From Lederbergia graminis (GTDB lineage: Bacteria > Bacillota > Bacilli > Bacillales > Bacillaceae_C): 64,000 bases of DNA. The stretch lies in NCBI RefSeq assembly GCF_042655485.1, contig NZ_JBHSMC010000020.1:186001-250000 (forward strand), written 5' to 3'. The notes under the pieces are model-generated. The model saw nothing but the letters and a program-made list of their open reading frames with translations. It was not told the DNA's origin and made no database searches. This document shows, in pieces, positions 25,541-33,897 of this stretch. Position 1 is the first letter of the stretch. The number at the start of each line of letters is the position of its first letter. The translations under genes were made by a program, and so were the position numbers.

Positions 25541-26464
25541 TCATTCCGGGAATAAGTCCGTTGATAGGTAACGTTCTCCCGTATCAGGTGCAAGGCAGAG
25601 TACTCGTGCATCACGTGGAAGTGTTTTTGCGATTTCCAGTGCGAAGTGGGCAGAAGCAGCTCCAGAAGCTCCGACGAAAATTCCTTCTTCTGCAGCAAGT
25701 TGTCTAGCCATTGTTTGTGCATCTTCATCCTTAATATGTAAGATTTCATCATATATATGTTGATTCAATATTGCCGGGATAAATCCTGGTCCTGTACCTG
25801 GAATTTTATGTGGACCTGGTTCCCCACCAGATAATACAGGTGATCCATGTGGTTCTACTACATAGATTTTTAAATCAGGGATTTCCTTCTTCAATTCTTC
25901 CCCTGTTCCAGTAACCGTTCCGCCTGTTCCCGCAGTTAATACGAAAGCATCTAGCTTCCCATCAAATGCTTCCAAAATTTCTACAGCTGTCGTATGGCGA
26001 TGCGCATCAGAATTTGCTTCATTTTCGAATTGCATCGGAATAAAGCTATGTGGAATTTCACTTGCTAGTCGATTCGCCTCTTCGATAGCACCTGCCATTC
26101 GCTTGCTAGCTGGTGTTAAAATCACTTCTGCACCATACGCCTTCATAATTCTTACCCGTTCTTTTGTCGCGTTATCCGGCATTGTTACAATCCGACGATA
26201 GCCTTTTATCGCAGCAACCATGCAAATTCCAATCCCCGTATTCCCAGAAGTCGGCTCAATAATCGTGCTTTTACCCGGGATCAACTTTCCTTCTTTTTCC
26301 GCTTGCTCAATCATATTTAAAGCAGCACGATCCTTTACACTTCCACCTGGGTTAAACGATTCCAGCTTCATAAAAACTTGAGCACCATTCTCATCCGGTA
26401 ACTTATTCAACTTTACAATCGGTGTTTTACCAATCAAATCAATTAACGAATTAAATATTTTCAT
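25541..26464 (-). CDS. cysK: Cysteine synthase A (O-acetylserine sulfhydrylase)
   Basis: 307 residues, normal length. The pyridoxal-phosphate lysine lies in NPGGSVKDRAA (about residue 44), the substrate loop is EPTSGNTGIG, the phosphate-binding loop is TAGTGGTVTGTG, and VGASGAAS follows. It makes cysteine from O-acetylserine and sulfide. The correct ATG (AAAATATTT) follows AGAGGAAGAG; an ATG seven bases earlier is out of frame. It is divergent from a sulfonate/taurine/nitrate-type ABC operon, which fits joint control of sulfur assimilation. Palindromic repeats follow the stop codon. Confidence 0.93.
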   Translation of the reverse strand: MKIFNSLIDLIGKTPIVKLNKLPDENGAQVFMKLESFNPGGSVKDRAALNMIEQAEKEGKLIPGKSTIIEPTSGNTGIGICMVAAIKGYRRIVTMPDNATKERVRIMKAYGAEVILTPASKRMAGAIEEANRLASEIPHSFIPMQFENEANSDAHRHTTAVEILEAFDGKLDAFVLTAGTGGTVTGTGEELKKEIPDLKIYVVEPHGSPVLSGGEPGPHKIPGTGPGFIPAILNQHIYDEILHIKDEDAQTMARQLAAEEGIFVGASGAASAHFALEIAKTLPRDARVLCLAPDTGERYLSTDLFPE

Positions 26465-26527
26465 CCATCTCTTCCTCTCTAAAAATAAATACTAACACAA
26501 ATTTTCTTAATTTATAATTAAAAGTTA

Positions 26528-26555
26528 TTGACTTTATTGCATATGTATATATAAT
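26528..26555 (+). promoter_or_regulatory. Promoter of the sulfonate-type ABC operon
   Basis: TTGACT (26528-26533) and TATAAT (26550-26555) are separated by 16 bases, about 100 bp before the first gene. The cysK promoter must lie in the same divergent gap, but I could not fix it. Confidence 0.65.
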
Positions 26556-26655
26556 AAATGTTATTATTCCGATTCATTAACTTTGATTTAATTATACATC
26601 GCTCATTTTAGATGCGCAATGACCAATTGGTTTTAGACATAAAGGGGTGACAAAC

Positions 26656-27432
26656 ATGTTCTTAACAATACAAGATGTTCAAAAAAACTTCGGAAATACG
26701 GAACAAGTGTTAAAAGATATAAATCTATCCATAGAGGAAGGCGAATTTGTTTCCTTATTAGGTCCTTCTGGTTGTGGTAAATCGACACTACTTAACATCG
26801 TTGCTGGGCTCCTTTCTCCTAGTGAAGGGCAAATAACGTTGGACAATCAAAAAATCATCAAGCCAGGTAAAGATCGTGGCATGGTCTTTCAACAAGCAGC
26901 TCTTTTCCCATGGCTTACTGTTGAAGAAAATGTCATGTTTCCATTAAAAAAAGAAATGAAAAAAGCAGAGGCACGAGAAATTGCTCATAAATACTTAAAA
27001 CTTGTGCAATTAAGCAACTATGCAAAACACTCACCACATGAATTATCCGGTGGGATGCAACAAAGAGTGGCGATTGCACGGGCTTTAGCAGTTAATCCTC
27101 GAGTTCTATTAATGGATGAACCGTTCGGAGCACTTGATGAACAAACGCGCTCTCGCCTCCATCATGAACTTGAAAAAATCTGGATAGAAACAAAGAAAAC
27201 AATTCTTTTTGTAACACATAGTATTCATGAAGCTATTAAACTATCAGACAGAATTATCGTCATGGGTACACACCCAGGCAGGATTTTAAAGGAAATCCGC
27301 GTGGATATCGAAAGACCACGGGAGCAGCACTTAGAGAAGATGGCAGAATATGAAAAAGAGATTTTGAACTTATTAAAAGTAGAATTAGATAAAGTAGAAA
27401 ATGAGGAATTACAGTATGCATCTAGCTATTAA
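26656..27432 (+). CDS. ABC transporter ATPase, sulfonate/taurine/nitrate type (SsuB/TauB-like)
   Basis: 258 residues from the ATG preceded by AAAGGGGTGACAAAC. Walker A GPSGCGKSTL, Q-loop VFQQAALFPWLTV, signature ELSGGMQQRVAIARAL, Walker B VLLMDEPFGALDEQTR and the H-loop FVTHSIHEAI are all present. The FPWLTVEENV stretch and the ending LEKMAEYEKEIL are typical of SsuB/TauB/NrtD-type ATPases. It powers the permease and binding protein encoded next. The stop overlaps the permease start by 17 bases. Confidence 0.9.
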   Translation: MFLTIQDVQKNFGNTEQVLKDINLSIEEGEFVSLLGPSGCGKSTLLNIVAGLLSPSEGQITLDNQKIIKPGKDRGMVFQQAALFPWLTVEENVMFPLKKEMKKAEAREIAHKYLKLVQLSNYAKHSPHELSGGMQQRVAIARALAVNPRVLLMDEPFGALDEQTRSRLHHELEKIWIETKKTILFVTHSIHEAIKLSDRIIVMGTHPGRILKEIRVDIERPREQHLEKMAEYEKEILNLLKVELDKVENEELQYASSY

Positions 27433-28183
27433 ACGTATCAGCTTTTATGTTCTATTAGTAATACTTTGGGACGTATCCATTCGCATTTTTGACGTTCCAA
27501 AAATCATTCTGCCTGGCCCATTAGATGTTTTCAAAAGTTTACGAGATAGCATAGGCGATGGATCCTTATTTTCCGATTTAGGTGCAAGTTTTACTAGACT
27601 ATCCATCGGTCTAGCAATTGCTTTAACAATCGGAGTTTTACTTGGAGTATTTTTAGCAAAAGTAAAAACTGCTGATGAAACAATTGGTTCTTTAATTATT
27701 GCACTACAAAGTATTCCAAGTATTGTTTGGCTTCCATTAGCGATTATGTGGTTTGGCTTAAATGAAAAATCGGTAATTTTCATCGTTGTTTTGGGCGCCG
27801 CAATTGTGATGACCATCAACATGAGAACTGGAATAAAAAATGTTACGCCACTTTATATAAAAGCAGCGCAAACAATGGGATCACGTGGAATTGACTTGTT
27901 TTTCCGGGTCATCTTCCCTGCATCCATTCCCTACGCCGTTACAGGACTTCGACTCGCTTGGGCATTTGCATGGCGTGCGCTTATGGCTGGTGAACTTTTA
28001 AGTACAGGTCCAGGATTAGGCTATACATTAAGATATGCGTCTGATTTTGGACGAATGGATATGGTAATTGCCATTATGGTTGTTATAGGAATTATTGGAG
28101 TAACAGTAGATTTATTAATATTCCAACGAATTGAAAAACGCGTCATGATTAAATGGGGACTTGAAGAGAAAAAAGCCGCATAA
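27416..28183 (+). CDS. ABC transporter permease, sulfonate/taurine/nitrate type (SsuC-like)
   Basis: 255 residues from the ATG (MHLAIKRISFYVLL) preceded by GAGGAA inside the ATPase gene; a start five codons earlier is less likely. Six membrane segments, and the EAA loop AAQTMGSRGIDLFFRVIFPA near residue 155, followed by LRLAWAFAWRALMAGEL, which is characteristic of SsuC/TauC permeases. It forms the channel for an organosulfur or nitrate-like anion. The binding-protein gene follows after 14 bp. Confidence 0.9.
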   Translation: MHLAIKRISFYVLLVILWDVSIRIFDVPKIILPGPLDVFKSLRDSIGDGSLFSDLGASFTRLSIGLAIALTIGVLLGVFLAKVKTADETIGSLIIALQSIPSIVWLPLAIMWFGLNEKSVIFIVVLGAAIVMTINMRTGIKNVTPLYIKAAQTMGSRGIDLFFRVIFPASIPYAVTGLRLAWAFAWRALMAGELLSTGPGLGYTLRYASDFGRMDMVIAIMVVIGIIGVTVDLLIFQRIEKRVMIKWGLEEKKAA

Positions 28184-28197
28184 GGAGGATATAAAAA

Positions 28198-29178
28198 ATG
28201 AAAAAGTGGATTTTATCATTATTTGTTTTACTAGTTGTAGGTGTTTTAGCTGCATGTGGAGATGATTCCGATGCGAATAAAGTAAAAATCGGGTATTTCC
28301 CAAATATTGACCATGCTCCTGCAATGGTCGCAAAGGAAAAAGGTTATTTCCAAGAGGCACTTGGTGAAGATGTAGAAATTGAATATGTGACATTCCCAGA
28401 TGGTGGAACATTTATGACTGCTTTAAATTCTGGAGAAATTGATGCAGGATTAGTAGGACCTGCTCCAGTATTAAACAACTATTCTAATGGTGCTGATGTT
28501 AAAATCATAGGTGGAGCTTCATCTGGTGGTACAGTAGTTGTTGCAAGTAAAGAAAGTGGAATTAATAGTTTAGAAGATATCGAAGGTAAGACTTTTATCA
28601 CACCTGGTATCGGTTGTACACATGATGTCCAATTTGAAAAGTTCTTATTGGAAAAAGGTATTGATAAATTAGCTTCAGACCGTATTGGTGGTAGTTTGAA
28701 ACATACAACTGGAAAACCAGCAACATATCAAGGATTATTTGAATCTGGTCAAGTCGACCTCGCTGCAGTACCTGAGCCTTGGGCATCGATCCTTGTCGAC
28801 AAAGGTGCAAAAGTAGTCGTAAGCACAGAGGAAATCGCTTATGGAGAAACACTTCCTAACGTTGTATTAGCTGCAAGTGGTTCACTTCTTGAAGATAGAC
28901 CAGAAATTGCAAAAGCAATTTTAGAAGCGGAAGAACGTGCAGTAGAGTACATTAACAACAATAAAGAAGAAGCACTAGACATTACCATTAAAGCAATCAA
29001 AGATATTACAAAACAAGAGTTAGATAAAGACTTAATGGCAAAAGCAATGGAACGTATTACGTACACAACAGAAATCGATGAAGACTTACTAAAAGAATTC
29101 GGTCATGCTTCATTTGAACTTGAATTCCTAAAAGAAAAACCAAACTTCGACGGAATCGTCGTTTCAAACATCAACTAG
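28198..29178 (+). CDS. Sulfonate/taurine/nitrate-type ABC binding lipoprotein (SsuA-like)
   Basis: 326 residues with lipobox GVLAAC and the NMT1/SsuA-like fold: VKIGYFPNIDHAPAMVAKEK, DGGTFMTALNSGEIDAGLVG and DLAAVPEPWASILV. AAGGAGG precedes the ATG. The family includes binding proteins for aliphatic sulfonates, taurine and nitrate as well as thiamine precursors; proximity to cysK favours a sulfur source, which is an inference. Last gene of the operon, with a terminator directly at its end. Confidence 0.9.
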   Translation: MKKWILSLFVLLVVGVLAACGDDSDANKVKIGYFPNIDHAPAMVAKEKGYFQEALGEDVEIEYVTFPDGGTFMTALNSGEIDAGLVGPAPVLNNYSNGADVKIIGGASSGGTVVVASKESGINSLEDIEGKTFITPGIGCTHDVQFEKFLLEKGIDKLASDRIGGSLKHTTGKPATYQGLFESGQVDLAAVPEPWASILVDKGAKVVVSTEEIAYGETLPNVVLAASGSLLEDRPEIAKAILEAEERAVEYINNNKEEALDITIKAIKDITKQELDKDLMAKAMERITYTTEIDEDLLKEFGHASFELEFLKEKPNFDGIVVSNIN

Positions 29179-29208
29179 ACGCGTGGGTTACCCCCGCGTC
29201 TTTTTTTA
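29177..29208 (+). terminator. Terminator of the sulfonate-type ABC operon
   Basis: AGACGCG and CGCGTCT form a stem (extended by GGGTTACCCCC) followed by seven T residues, overlapping the stop codon of the binding-protein gene. Confidence 0.9.
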
Positions 29209-29323
29209 TGGGTCACGGGGTCAGGAACCTCGTCCCACCACCGAAACACCGCCCTCTCCCTTGGGACATGGGGTCAGGAACCTCGTCCCAAGGAAGGGAC
29301 AATGTTCCTGACCCCACGTCCCT
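29209..29323. repeat. Palindrome cluster after the ABC operon terminator
   Basis: Two plus-strand units (GGTCACGGGGTCAGG and GGGACATGGGGTCAGG) are followed by one in the opposite orientation (GGGACAATGTTCCTGACCCC). The second and third can pair as a larger hairpin. Confidence 0.85.
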
Positions 29324-29445
29324 AGAAATAACTTTGAAATATGAATGCCATTTATGTAAACAAAATAAAATCTCCCTGTTCTTTGTCTATGAAAATTCTA
29401 TGATACGATTATTTTAAATTAGCAATTAAAGAATAGGGAGTGTAA

Positions 29446-30228
29446 ATGATGCTGAAAAAGATCATGCCGATTTTGGCAGGTACAGTTCTTACTTTAACAG
29501 TAAGTGCAAATGTACAAGCCGCAACCATTACAGTTGAAAAAGGAGATACTCTTTGGGGCATTTCACGGGAAAATAATATAACTGTTTCCGACATTAAAAT
29601 GCTGAATGATCTTACAACAGACCTCATTCACCCTGGAGATAAACTAACAGTAGCTCCTAAAAAACAATATACAGTGAAAAAAGGCGATACTTTATGGGGC
29701 ATTGCAAGAAGTCATGGAACTACCGTTTCACAAGTGAAAGAATGGAACAACTTACATACAAATTTGATTCATCCAGGACTAAAACTAGTAGTCTATGAAG
29801 GCGTACAAGCTAAGAAAGCTCCAACCGCTACAAAATCACAGCCGGCTACTACGAAACAAGCTCCAAAGAAACCAGCTGCACCAGCGGCAAAAAATACGAA
29901 TTCTACTTCACAAACACCTGCAACAGCGGTGAAAAGTGAAAAAGAATTTATCATGACTGCTACTGCTTATACAGCTACATGCAAAGGATGTTCAGGCATT
30001 ACAGCTACAGGTATCAATCTATTAGAAAACCCTGACTTAAAAGTGATTTCAGTAGATCCTTCTGTCATTCCACTAGGAAGTAAAGTATATGTAGAAGGCT
30101 ATGGAGAAGCAATTGCTGGAGATACTGGTGGAGCAATTAAAGGAAATAAAATTGATGTATTTATCCCATCAAAACAAGACGCCATTAATTTTGGAGTCAA
30201 AAAAGTAAAAGTAACAGTTCTAGACTAA
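29446..30228 (+). CDS. Secreted cell-wall protein with two LysM domains and a 3D domain (YocH-like)
   Basis: 260 residues. A signal peptide ends near SANVQA, followed by two LysM domains (ITVEKGDTLWGISRENN and YTVKKGDTLWGIARSHG, about residues 27-70 and 76-120), a Lys/Pro/Ala/Thr-rich linker, and a C-terminal 3D domain (MTATAYTATCKGCSGITATG, then GDTGGAIKGNKIDVFI with the three aspartates). YocH-type proteins bind and probably cleave peptidoglycan outside the cell. The start follows TAGGGAG. I looked for a WalR box upstream and saw only one half-site. Confidence 0.9.
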   Translation: MMLKKIMPILAGTVLTLTVSANVQAATITVEKGDTLWGISRENNITVSDIKMLNDLTTDLIHPGDKLTVAPKKQYTVKKGDTLWGIARSHGTTVSQVKEWNNLHTNLIHPGLKLVVYEGVQAKKAPTATKSQPATTKQAPKKPAAPAAKNTNSTSQTPATAVKSEKEFIMTATAYTATCKGCSGITATGINLLENPDLKVISVDPSVIPLGSKVYVEGYGEAIAGDTGGAIKGNKIDVFIPSKQDAINFGVKKVKVTVLD

Positions 30229-30234
30229 ATAACT

Positions 30235-30266
30235 AGGAATGAGGGTTTCCCTCGTTCCTTTTTTGT
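30235..30266 (+). terminator. Terminator of the LysM-3D gene
   Basis: AGGAATGAGGG pairs with CCCTCGTTCCT, followed by TTTTTTG. Confidence 0.9.
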
Positions 30267-30337
30267 ATTTTTAAGACTTTATTTCATATAAACTCAAACT
30301 ATAATAGAAGCATACATATCATAAGGGGATGAAAAGA

Positions 30338-31081
30338 ATGAAACAAAATAAATATGATGATCCAAACTTCTTTTCTGCATATGAAAAGATGGAACGATCG
30401 ATCAACGGTCTTGAAGGTGCTGGAGAATGGCATGTTTTTAAAAAAATGCTCCCTGATTTACAAGGTAAACGTGTGCTTGATTTAGGCTGTGGATTTGGCT
30501 GGCATTGTCGCTATGCACGGGAACAGCAAGCTAGTTCTGTTATTGGAGTAGATATTTCCGAAAATATGTTGGAAAAAGCAAGAAAAATGACAGATGATAC
30601 CGCCATCTCATATAAGAAAATCCCAATAGAAGATATTAATTTTTCCAAAGAGCAATTTGATGTTGTCATCAGTTCATTGGCATTTCATTATATACAATCA
30701 TTTAAAACGATATGTGAAAAAGTCCACTATTCCTTAAAACCTGGTGGTACATTCATCTTTTCAGTGGAGCACCCGATTTTCACATCACGAAACGAACAAG
30801 ATTGGTGGTATGATGACGAAGGTAACCCTCTGCATTGGCCTGTTGATCATTATCAAGCAGAGGGGTTACGTGATACAACCTTCCTTACAAATAATGTTGT
30901 AAAATATCACCGGACTCTTTCCACTTATATCAATGACTTAATACAAGTTGGTTTTACCATAAAACAAGTTGAAGAACCCCTTCCATCCGAAGAAACGCTC
31001 CATAATATCCCTGAAATGAAAGATGAATTGCGAAGACCAATGTTTTTAATCATTTCCACAGAAAAAAGTACGGATAGATAA
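30338..31081 (+). CDS. Class I SAM-dependent methyltransferase
   Basis: About 247 residues. RVLDLGCGFGWHCRYA (motif I), VIGVDISENMLEKAR (motif II acid) and FDVVISSLAFHYI (motif IV) define the SAM fold; LKPGGTFIFSVEHP follows. Similar proteins are annotated as ubiquinone/menaquinone-type or small-molecule methyltransferases, but the substrate is unknown. AAGGGG abuts the first ATG, so the second ATG nine bases on is the better start and is used. Single gene. Confidence 0.85.
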   Translation: MKQNKYDDPNFFSAYEKMERSINGLEGAGEWHVFKKMLPDLQGKRVLDLGCGFGWHCRYAREQQASSVIGVDISENMLEKARKMTDDTAISYKKIPIEDINFSKEQFDVVISSLAFHYIQSFKTICEKVHYSLKPGGTFIFSVEHPIFTSRNEQDWWYDDEGNPLHWPVDHYQAEGLRDTTFLTNNVVKYHRTLSTYINDLIQVGFTIKQVEEPLPSEETLHNIPEMKDELRRPMFLIISTEKSTDR

Positions 31082-31159
31082 CTTTAAGACGAATTGAATA
31101 TGTAGCTACCAATTGGAACATATTATGTATACGTATGTTTTTCAAAGGTGGTAGATAGG

Positions 31160-31558
31160 ATGAGTAATGCACAAGAAAGATTGAAAGAATTAATGGGTGA
31201 TACATTACAGATTCTCGATCATATGAAGGTAGATTCTGAACATGAACAGTTGCTTCACCAGATTATTAATGGTTTAAATGAGCAAAAAGAAAAAGTCGAT
31301 AAGCTAACAAATCAGCAAGAAGCAACTTCCATGAGCAGACAGCTAAGTGAGATTGAAGATATGTGTATTCAACTAGAGGCAAAGCTTTTAGAAGAATATC
31401 AACAATCAACAGACAATAATATTGACCAATATCAACAATTATCCATGGAAGAACAAACAGCCCAAGTTGACACCTACCATGACAAAATCGACTACCTCAG
31501 CACAGTCAAAATAAGAGAAAACATAAACAGATTAAAAGAAGCATTACTAAACATTTAG
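31160..31558 (+). CDS. Hypothetical coiled-coil protein
   Basis: About 132 residues, almost wholly charged and helical with heptad-like spacing (QLLHQIINGLNEQKEKVDKL and QLSEIEDMCIQLEAKLLEEY), no signal or membrane segment. I do not recognise the family. AAAGGTGGT precedes the ATG giving MSNAQERLKELMG; the GTG four codons earlier overlaps that site. The TAG stop is completed by the first G residues of a dispersed palindrome (TAGGGACGTGG). Confidence 0.7.
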   Translation: MSNAQERLKELMGDTLQILDHMKVDSEHEQLLHQIINGLNEQKEKVDKLTNQQEATSMSRQLSEIEDMCIQLEAKLLEEYQQSTDNNIDQYQQLSMEEQTAQVDTYHDKIDYLSTVKIRENINRLKEALLNI

Positions 31559-31621
31559 GGACGTGGGGTCAGTTTCCTCGTCCCATTTTTCAGTGGGACA
31601 TGGGGTCAGGAACACTGTCCC
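31558..31621 (+). repeat. Two palindrome units directly at a stop codon
   Basis: GGGACGTGGGGTCAG...CGTCCC starts within the stop codon of the coiled-coil gene, and a second unit GGGACATGGGGTCAGG...TGTCCC follows after TTTTTCAGT. Confidence 0.9.
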
Positions 31622-31633
31622 AAATCTCTAAAC

Positions 31634-31662
31634 AAAAAAAGACAAGGAATTTCCCCTTGTCC
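31634..31662 (-). terminator. Terminator of the VOC gene
   Basis: On the minus strand GACAAGG pairs with CCTTGTC and is followed by TTTTTTTG. Confidence 0.85.
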
Positions 31663-31679
31663 TCTAAGTTCCATAAAAA

Positions 31680-32075
31680 TTACTTAGCATTCTCGTCTGG
31701 TTGGTGGATACCAAATATATTTCCTTCTGTGTCAATATAGTATCCTTGCCACGCCATGCCAGGGAGAGCGTATTTTGGTAATGCTACCTTCCCACCATTT
31801 TCGAGTATTTTTGCTTCAGTGGAATCATAATCTGCGACTCCCATCGTACAAGCATAGCCATTTAATGCTTGACCTGGTTCTGGTGGCGGACTTTGCCTTT
31901 GCATCAATGCACCATCAATTCCATGTTCACCTGCATCACCAGTGACAGCTCCGAAATAAGGCATTCCAGCATATTCGCTCCAATCCTCGAATTTCCAGCC
32001 AAATACCTCACCATAAAAACGTTTGGCACGTTCCATATCATCGACATGTACTTCAAAATGAACGATTCTTCCCAT
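31680..32075 (-). CDS. VOC-superfamily (glyoxalase-like) protein
   Basis: 131 residues made of two beta-alpha-beta-beta-beta units: IVHFEVHVDDMERAKRFYGE at the start with the first metal-type His, and YYIDTEGNIFGIHQ at the end. This is the vicinal-oxygen-chelate fold shared by glyoxalase I, dioxygenases and antibiotic-binding proteins; no substrate can be named. TTGGAGGTAG precedes the ATG. Single gene with its own terminator. Confidence 0.85.
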   Translation of the reverse strand: MGRIVHFEVHVDDMERAKRFYGEVFGWKFEDWSEYAGMPYFGAVTGDAGEHGIDGALMQRQSPPPEPGQALNGYACTMGVADYDSTEAKILENGGKVALPKYALPGMAWQGYYIDTEGNIFGIHQPDENAK

Positions 32076-32198
32076 TCTACTACCTCCAATTTATTTCATA
32101 GAATTGGATCCTAAACAAATCCATACCAACATACATTCTACATGCTTGTTCGAAACCCTCTTTTATTATTGGAAAAAATATACAAAACTAAACAAACA

Positions 32199-32258
32199 GG
32201 ACGTATGGATCAGGAAATTTGTTCCAATATATGACAAATTCTCCTTTCCCATACGTCC
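32199..32258. repeat. Decayed inverted palindrome pair acting as a likely terminator
   Basis: GGACGTATGG pairs with CCATACGTCC, and the interior GATCAGG...CCTTT resembles the dispersed GGGGTCAGG unit after several mutations. It lies 7 bases after the stop codon of the SRPBCC gene on the minus strand. Confidence 0.55.
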
Positions 32259-32265
32259 CTACTTT

Positions 32266-32721
32266 TTATTTTTCCAAATAGTTTTTTAATGCATCTAAAT
32301 CTTTTTCACATGCTTTCTTGAATGTCCCTGCCATCATTTTACCGAATAATTTTGTTATTCCTAACAATCCATTAATTTCTCCTTGTAATGTAACTTCAGA
32401 AAAATCATCTGTAGACGGTTCGATTATGTAGGTGAAAATAAATTCACCTTTACCAGTGGTACCTTTCGTTCCATCACAGCGTAATACAATTTTATTTGGT
32501 TCATGAAGGTCGACCACTTCAAAATGCTCTGTCGCTTCTTTCCCATACATTTTTCTCGTTTCTAACCATTGACTTCCTACTTTCATAGAGCCTTCATCTA
32601 AACGTTCAATTTTAACAAGCCCTTGCATCCATTGCTCGGCAGCTTCGAGATCCAACAAACTATTGTACGCATTTTCCTTTGGTACATGAAACGTCTTCTG
32701 AACTTCAAATTGAATACTCAT
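32266..32721 (-). CDS. SRPBCC-family (polyketide cyclase/START-like) protein
   Basis: 151 residues with the START/SRPBCC layout: an N-terminal FEVQKTFHVPKENAYNSLLD strand-helix, a central beta sheet (GSQWLETRKMYGKEATEHFE), and a long C-terminal helix (TKLFGKMMAGTFKKACEKD). These proteins form a hydrophobic cavity for lipids or small ligands. No catalytic residues can be assigned. AAAGAGGTGTTCAT precedes the ATG. Single gene. Confidence 0.8.
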   Translation of the reverse strand: MSIQFEVQKTFHVPKENAYNSLLDLEAAEQWMQGLVKIERLDEGSMKVGSQWLETRKMYGKEATEHFEVVDLHEPNKIVLRCDGTKGTTGKGEFIFTYIIEPSTDDFSEVTLQGEINGLLGITKLFGKMMAGTFKKACEKDLDALKNYLEK

Positions 32722-32756
32722 ATGAACACCTCTTTACTTTTTGATTTAGAACATAA

Positions 32757-32965
32757 TGGGACGAGGTTGCTGACCCCTTGTCCTTCCTTCTCCTGAAAAA
32801 TGGGACAGGGTTCCTGACCCCATGTCCCTCCCTTGTCCCTCCTTCTTCTGAAAAAGCGGGACGAGGTTCCTGACCCCGCGTCCCTCTTCTGAAAAAGCGG
32901 GACGAGGTTCCTGACCCCGCGTCCCTCTTCTGAAAAAGCGGGACGAGGTTCCTGACCCCGCGTCC
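32757..32965 (-). repeat. Tandem array of palindrome units between SRPBCC and MerR genes
   Basis: Five units, the last three almost identical and repeated every 41 bp with the spacer CTTCTGAAAAAG. On the minus strand each reads GGGACGCGGGGTCAGG...CGTCCC. The first one begins inside the stop codon of the MerR gene (TAGGGACGCGG). Confidence 0.9.
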
Positions 32966-33790
32966 CTACTTGATTACTTGGATCATGATTTTGGTGACGT
33001 AGTTTTCTTTTTGATTTTGGACAATTGTGTCATATATATACTCTTCAAATACATGTTCACCTAGTGTTAGTTGCAAACGGTCCATCTCCGCAAACATTTT
33101 TTCATATGTATGATGGATTGTTTTATCTTCGCCGATATGATATCCGATTAGAAAATCACCTTTTACTGCTTTAAAGTAAGGATATCCTTCCTTTGGAGTT
33201 GGTTGCTCAATATACAAGTAACTGTAATTCGAATATTCTCCTTTTAACACTTGCTCCCGCTTTGTAATCCCACCAATGGGATAGCCTGAATCTAGCTGTG
33301 ATTCACTTAATTCCTCAATGAACTCGGAAATCACATTACCGAATTCTTCATCACTGACATTCTCAATGTTTTTACTCAAATAAAGAGTCGCTTCCGGCAA
33401 TTCCTCTAAGGAAATTTGATTAAAATCAATTTTAGATGCTTCTTCCATGAGCGTTATTTTCGCATCAATAATTTTTTCCTTCATTTCTATTTCTTGGCGT
33501 TTTCGAACGATTTCTTCCTTCTTTTGATACATTAACGACAAGAATTTTTCTGGAGACTTATTTTCTGTGTATTGCTGTATATCTTGAAGCGACATATCGA
33601 GATCTTTCAATAAATCGATAACATAAAATAGCTCCAATTGGTTAATCGAATAGTATCTGTATCCTTTTTCATTTTTGAAAACTGGTGTTAACAAACCAAT
33701 TTGGTCATAATAAAATAAAGTCTGCTTATTCACCTTACAAAGCTTAGCAAATTCACCTGTCGTTAAGTACTTTACACTTTTTTTACTCAT
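32966..33790 (-). CDS. MerR-family regulator with GyrI-like effector domain (BmrR/BltR type)
   Basis: 274 residues. Winged helix-turn-helix LTTGEFAKLCKVNKQTLFYYDQIGLL at residues 9-34, then a dimerisation coiled coil (about 80-125) and a GyrI-like ligand domain (about 130-274, GYPIGGITKREQVLKGEYSN). BmrR-type proteins sense lipophilic cations and activate a divergent efflux pump by untwisting a promoter with a long spacer. Such a promoter is present at 33809-33839 in front of the divergent MFS gene. The stop codon merges with a palindromic repeat. Confidence 0.9.
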   Translation of the reverse strand: MSKKSVKYLTTGEFAKLCKVNKQTLFYYDQIGLLTPVFKNEKGYRYYSINQLELFYVIDLLKDLDMSLQDIQQYTENKSPEKFLSLMYQKKEEIVRKRQEIEMKEKIIDAKITLMEEASKIDFNQISLEELPEATLYLSKNIENVSDEEFGNVISEFIEELSESQLDSGYPIGGITKREQVLKGEYSNYSYLYIEQPTPKEGYPYFKAVKGDFLIGYHIGEDKTIHHTYEKMFAEMDRLQLTLGEHVFEEYIYDTIVQNQKENYVTKIMIQVIK

Positions 33791-33808
33791 TTTTTACATG
33801 ATCACCTC

Positions 33809-33839
33809 TTGACTATATAGTTACTATATACTCTAGGAT
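33809..33839 (+). promoter_or_regulatory. MerR-type promoter with 19-bp spacer and central dyad
   Basis: TTGACT (33809-33814) and TAGGAT (33834-33839) are 19 bp apart, the overlong spacer used by MerR activators. Positions 33811-33833 form a near-perfect dyad: TATATAGT and ACTATATA flank a central T. Confidence 0.8.
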
Positions 33840-33897
33840 ATAGTCTGTAAACAATCGAAAGAGATATTAATTTGTTTCGATAAGGAGATTGTAAAAG

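Noticed and set aside
29208..29417. 69-residue plus-strand frame after the SsuA-like gene
   Set aside because: It begins in the terminator T-tract and is made of palindrome units.
29341..29445. WalR box upstream of the LysM-3D gene
   Set aside because: Only one half-site (TGTAAA) fits; the second half five bases on does not match.
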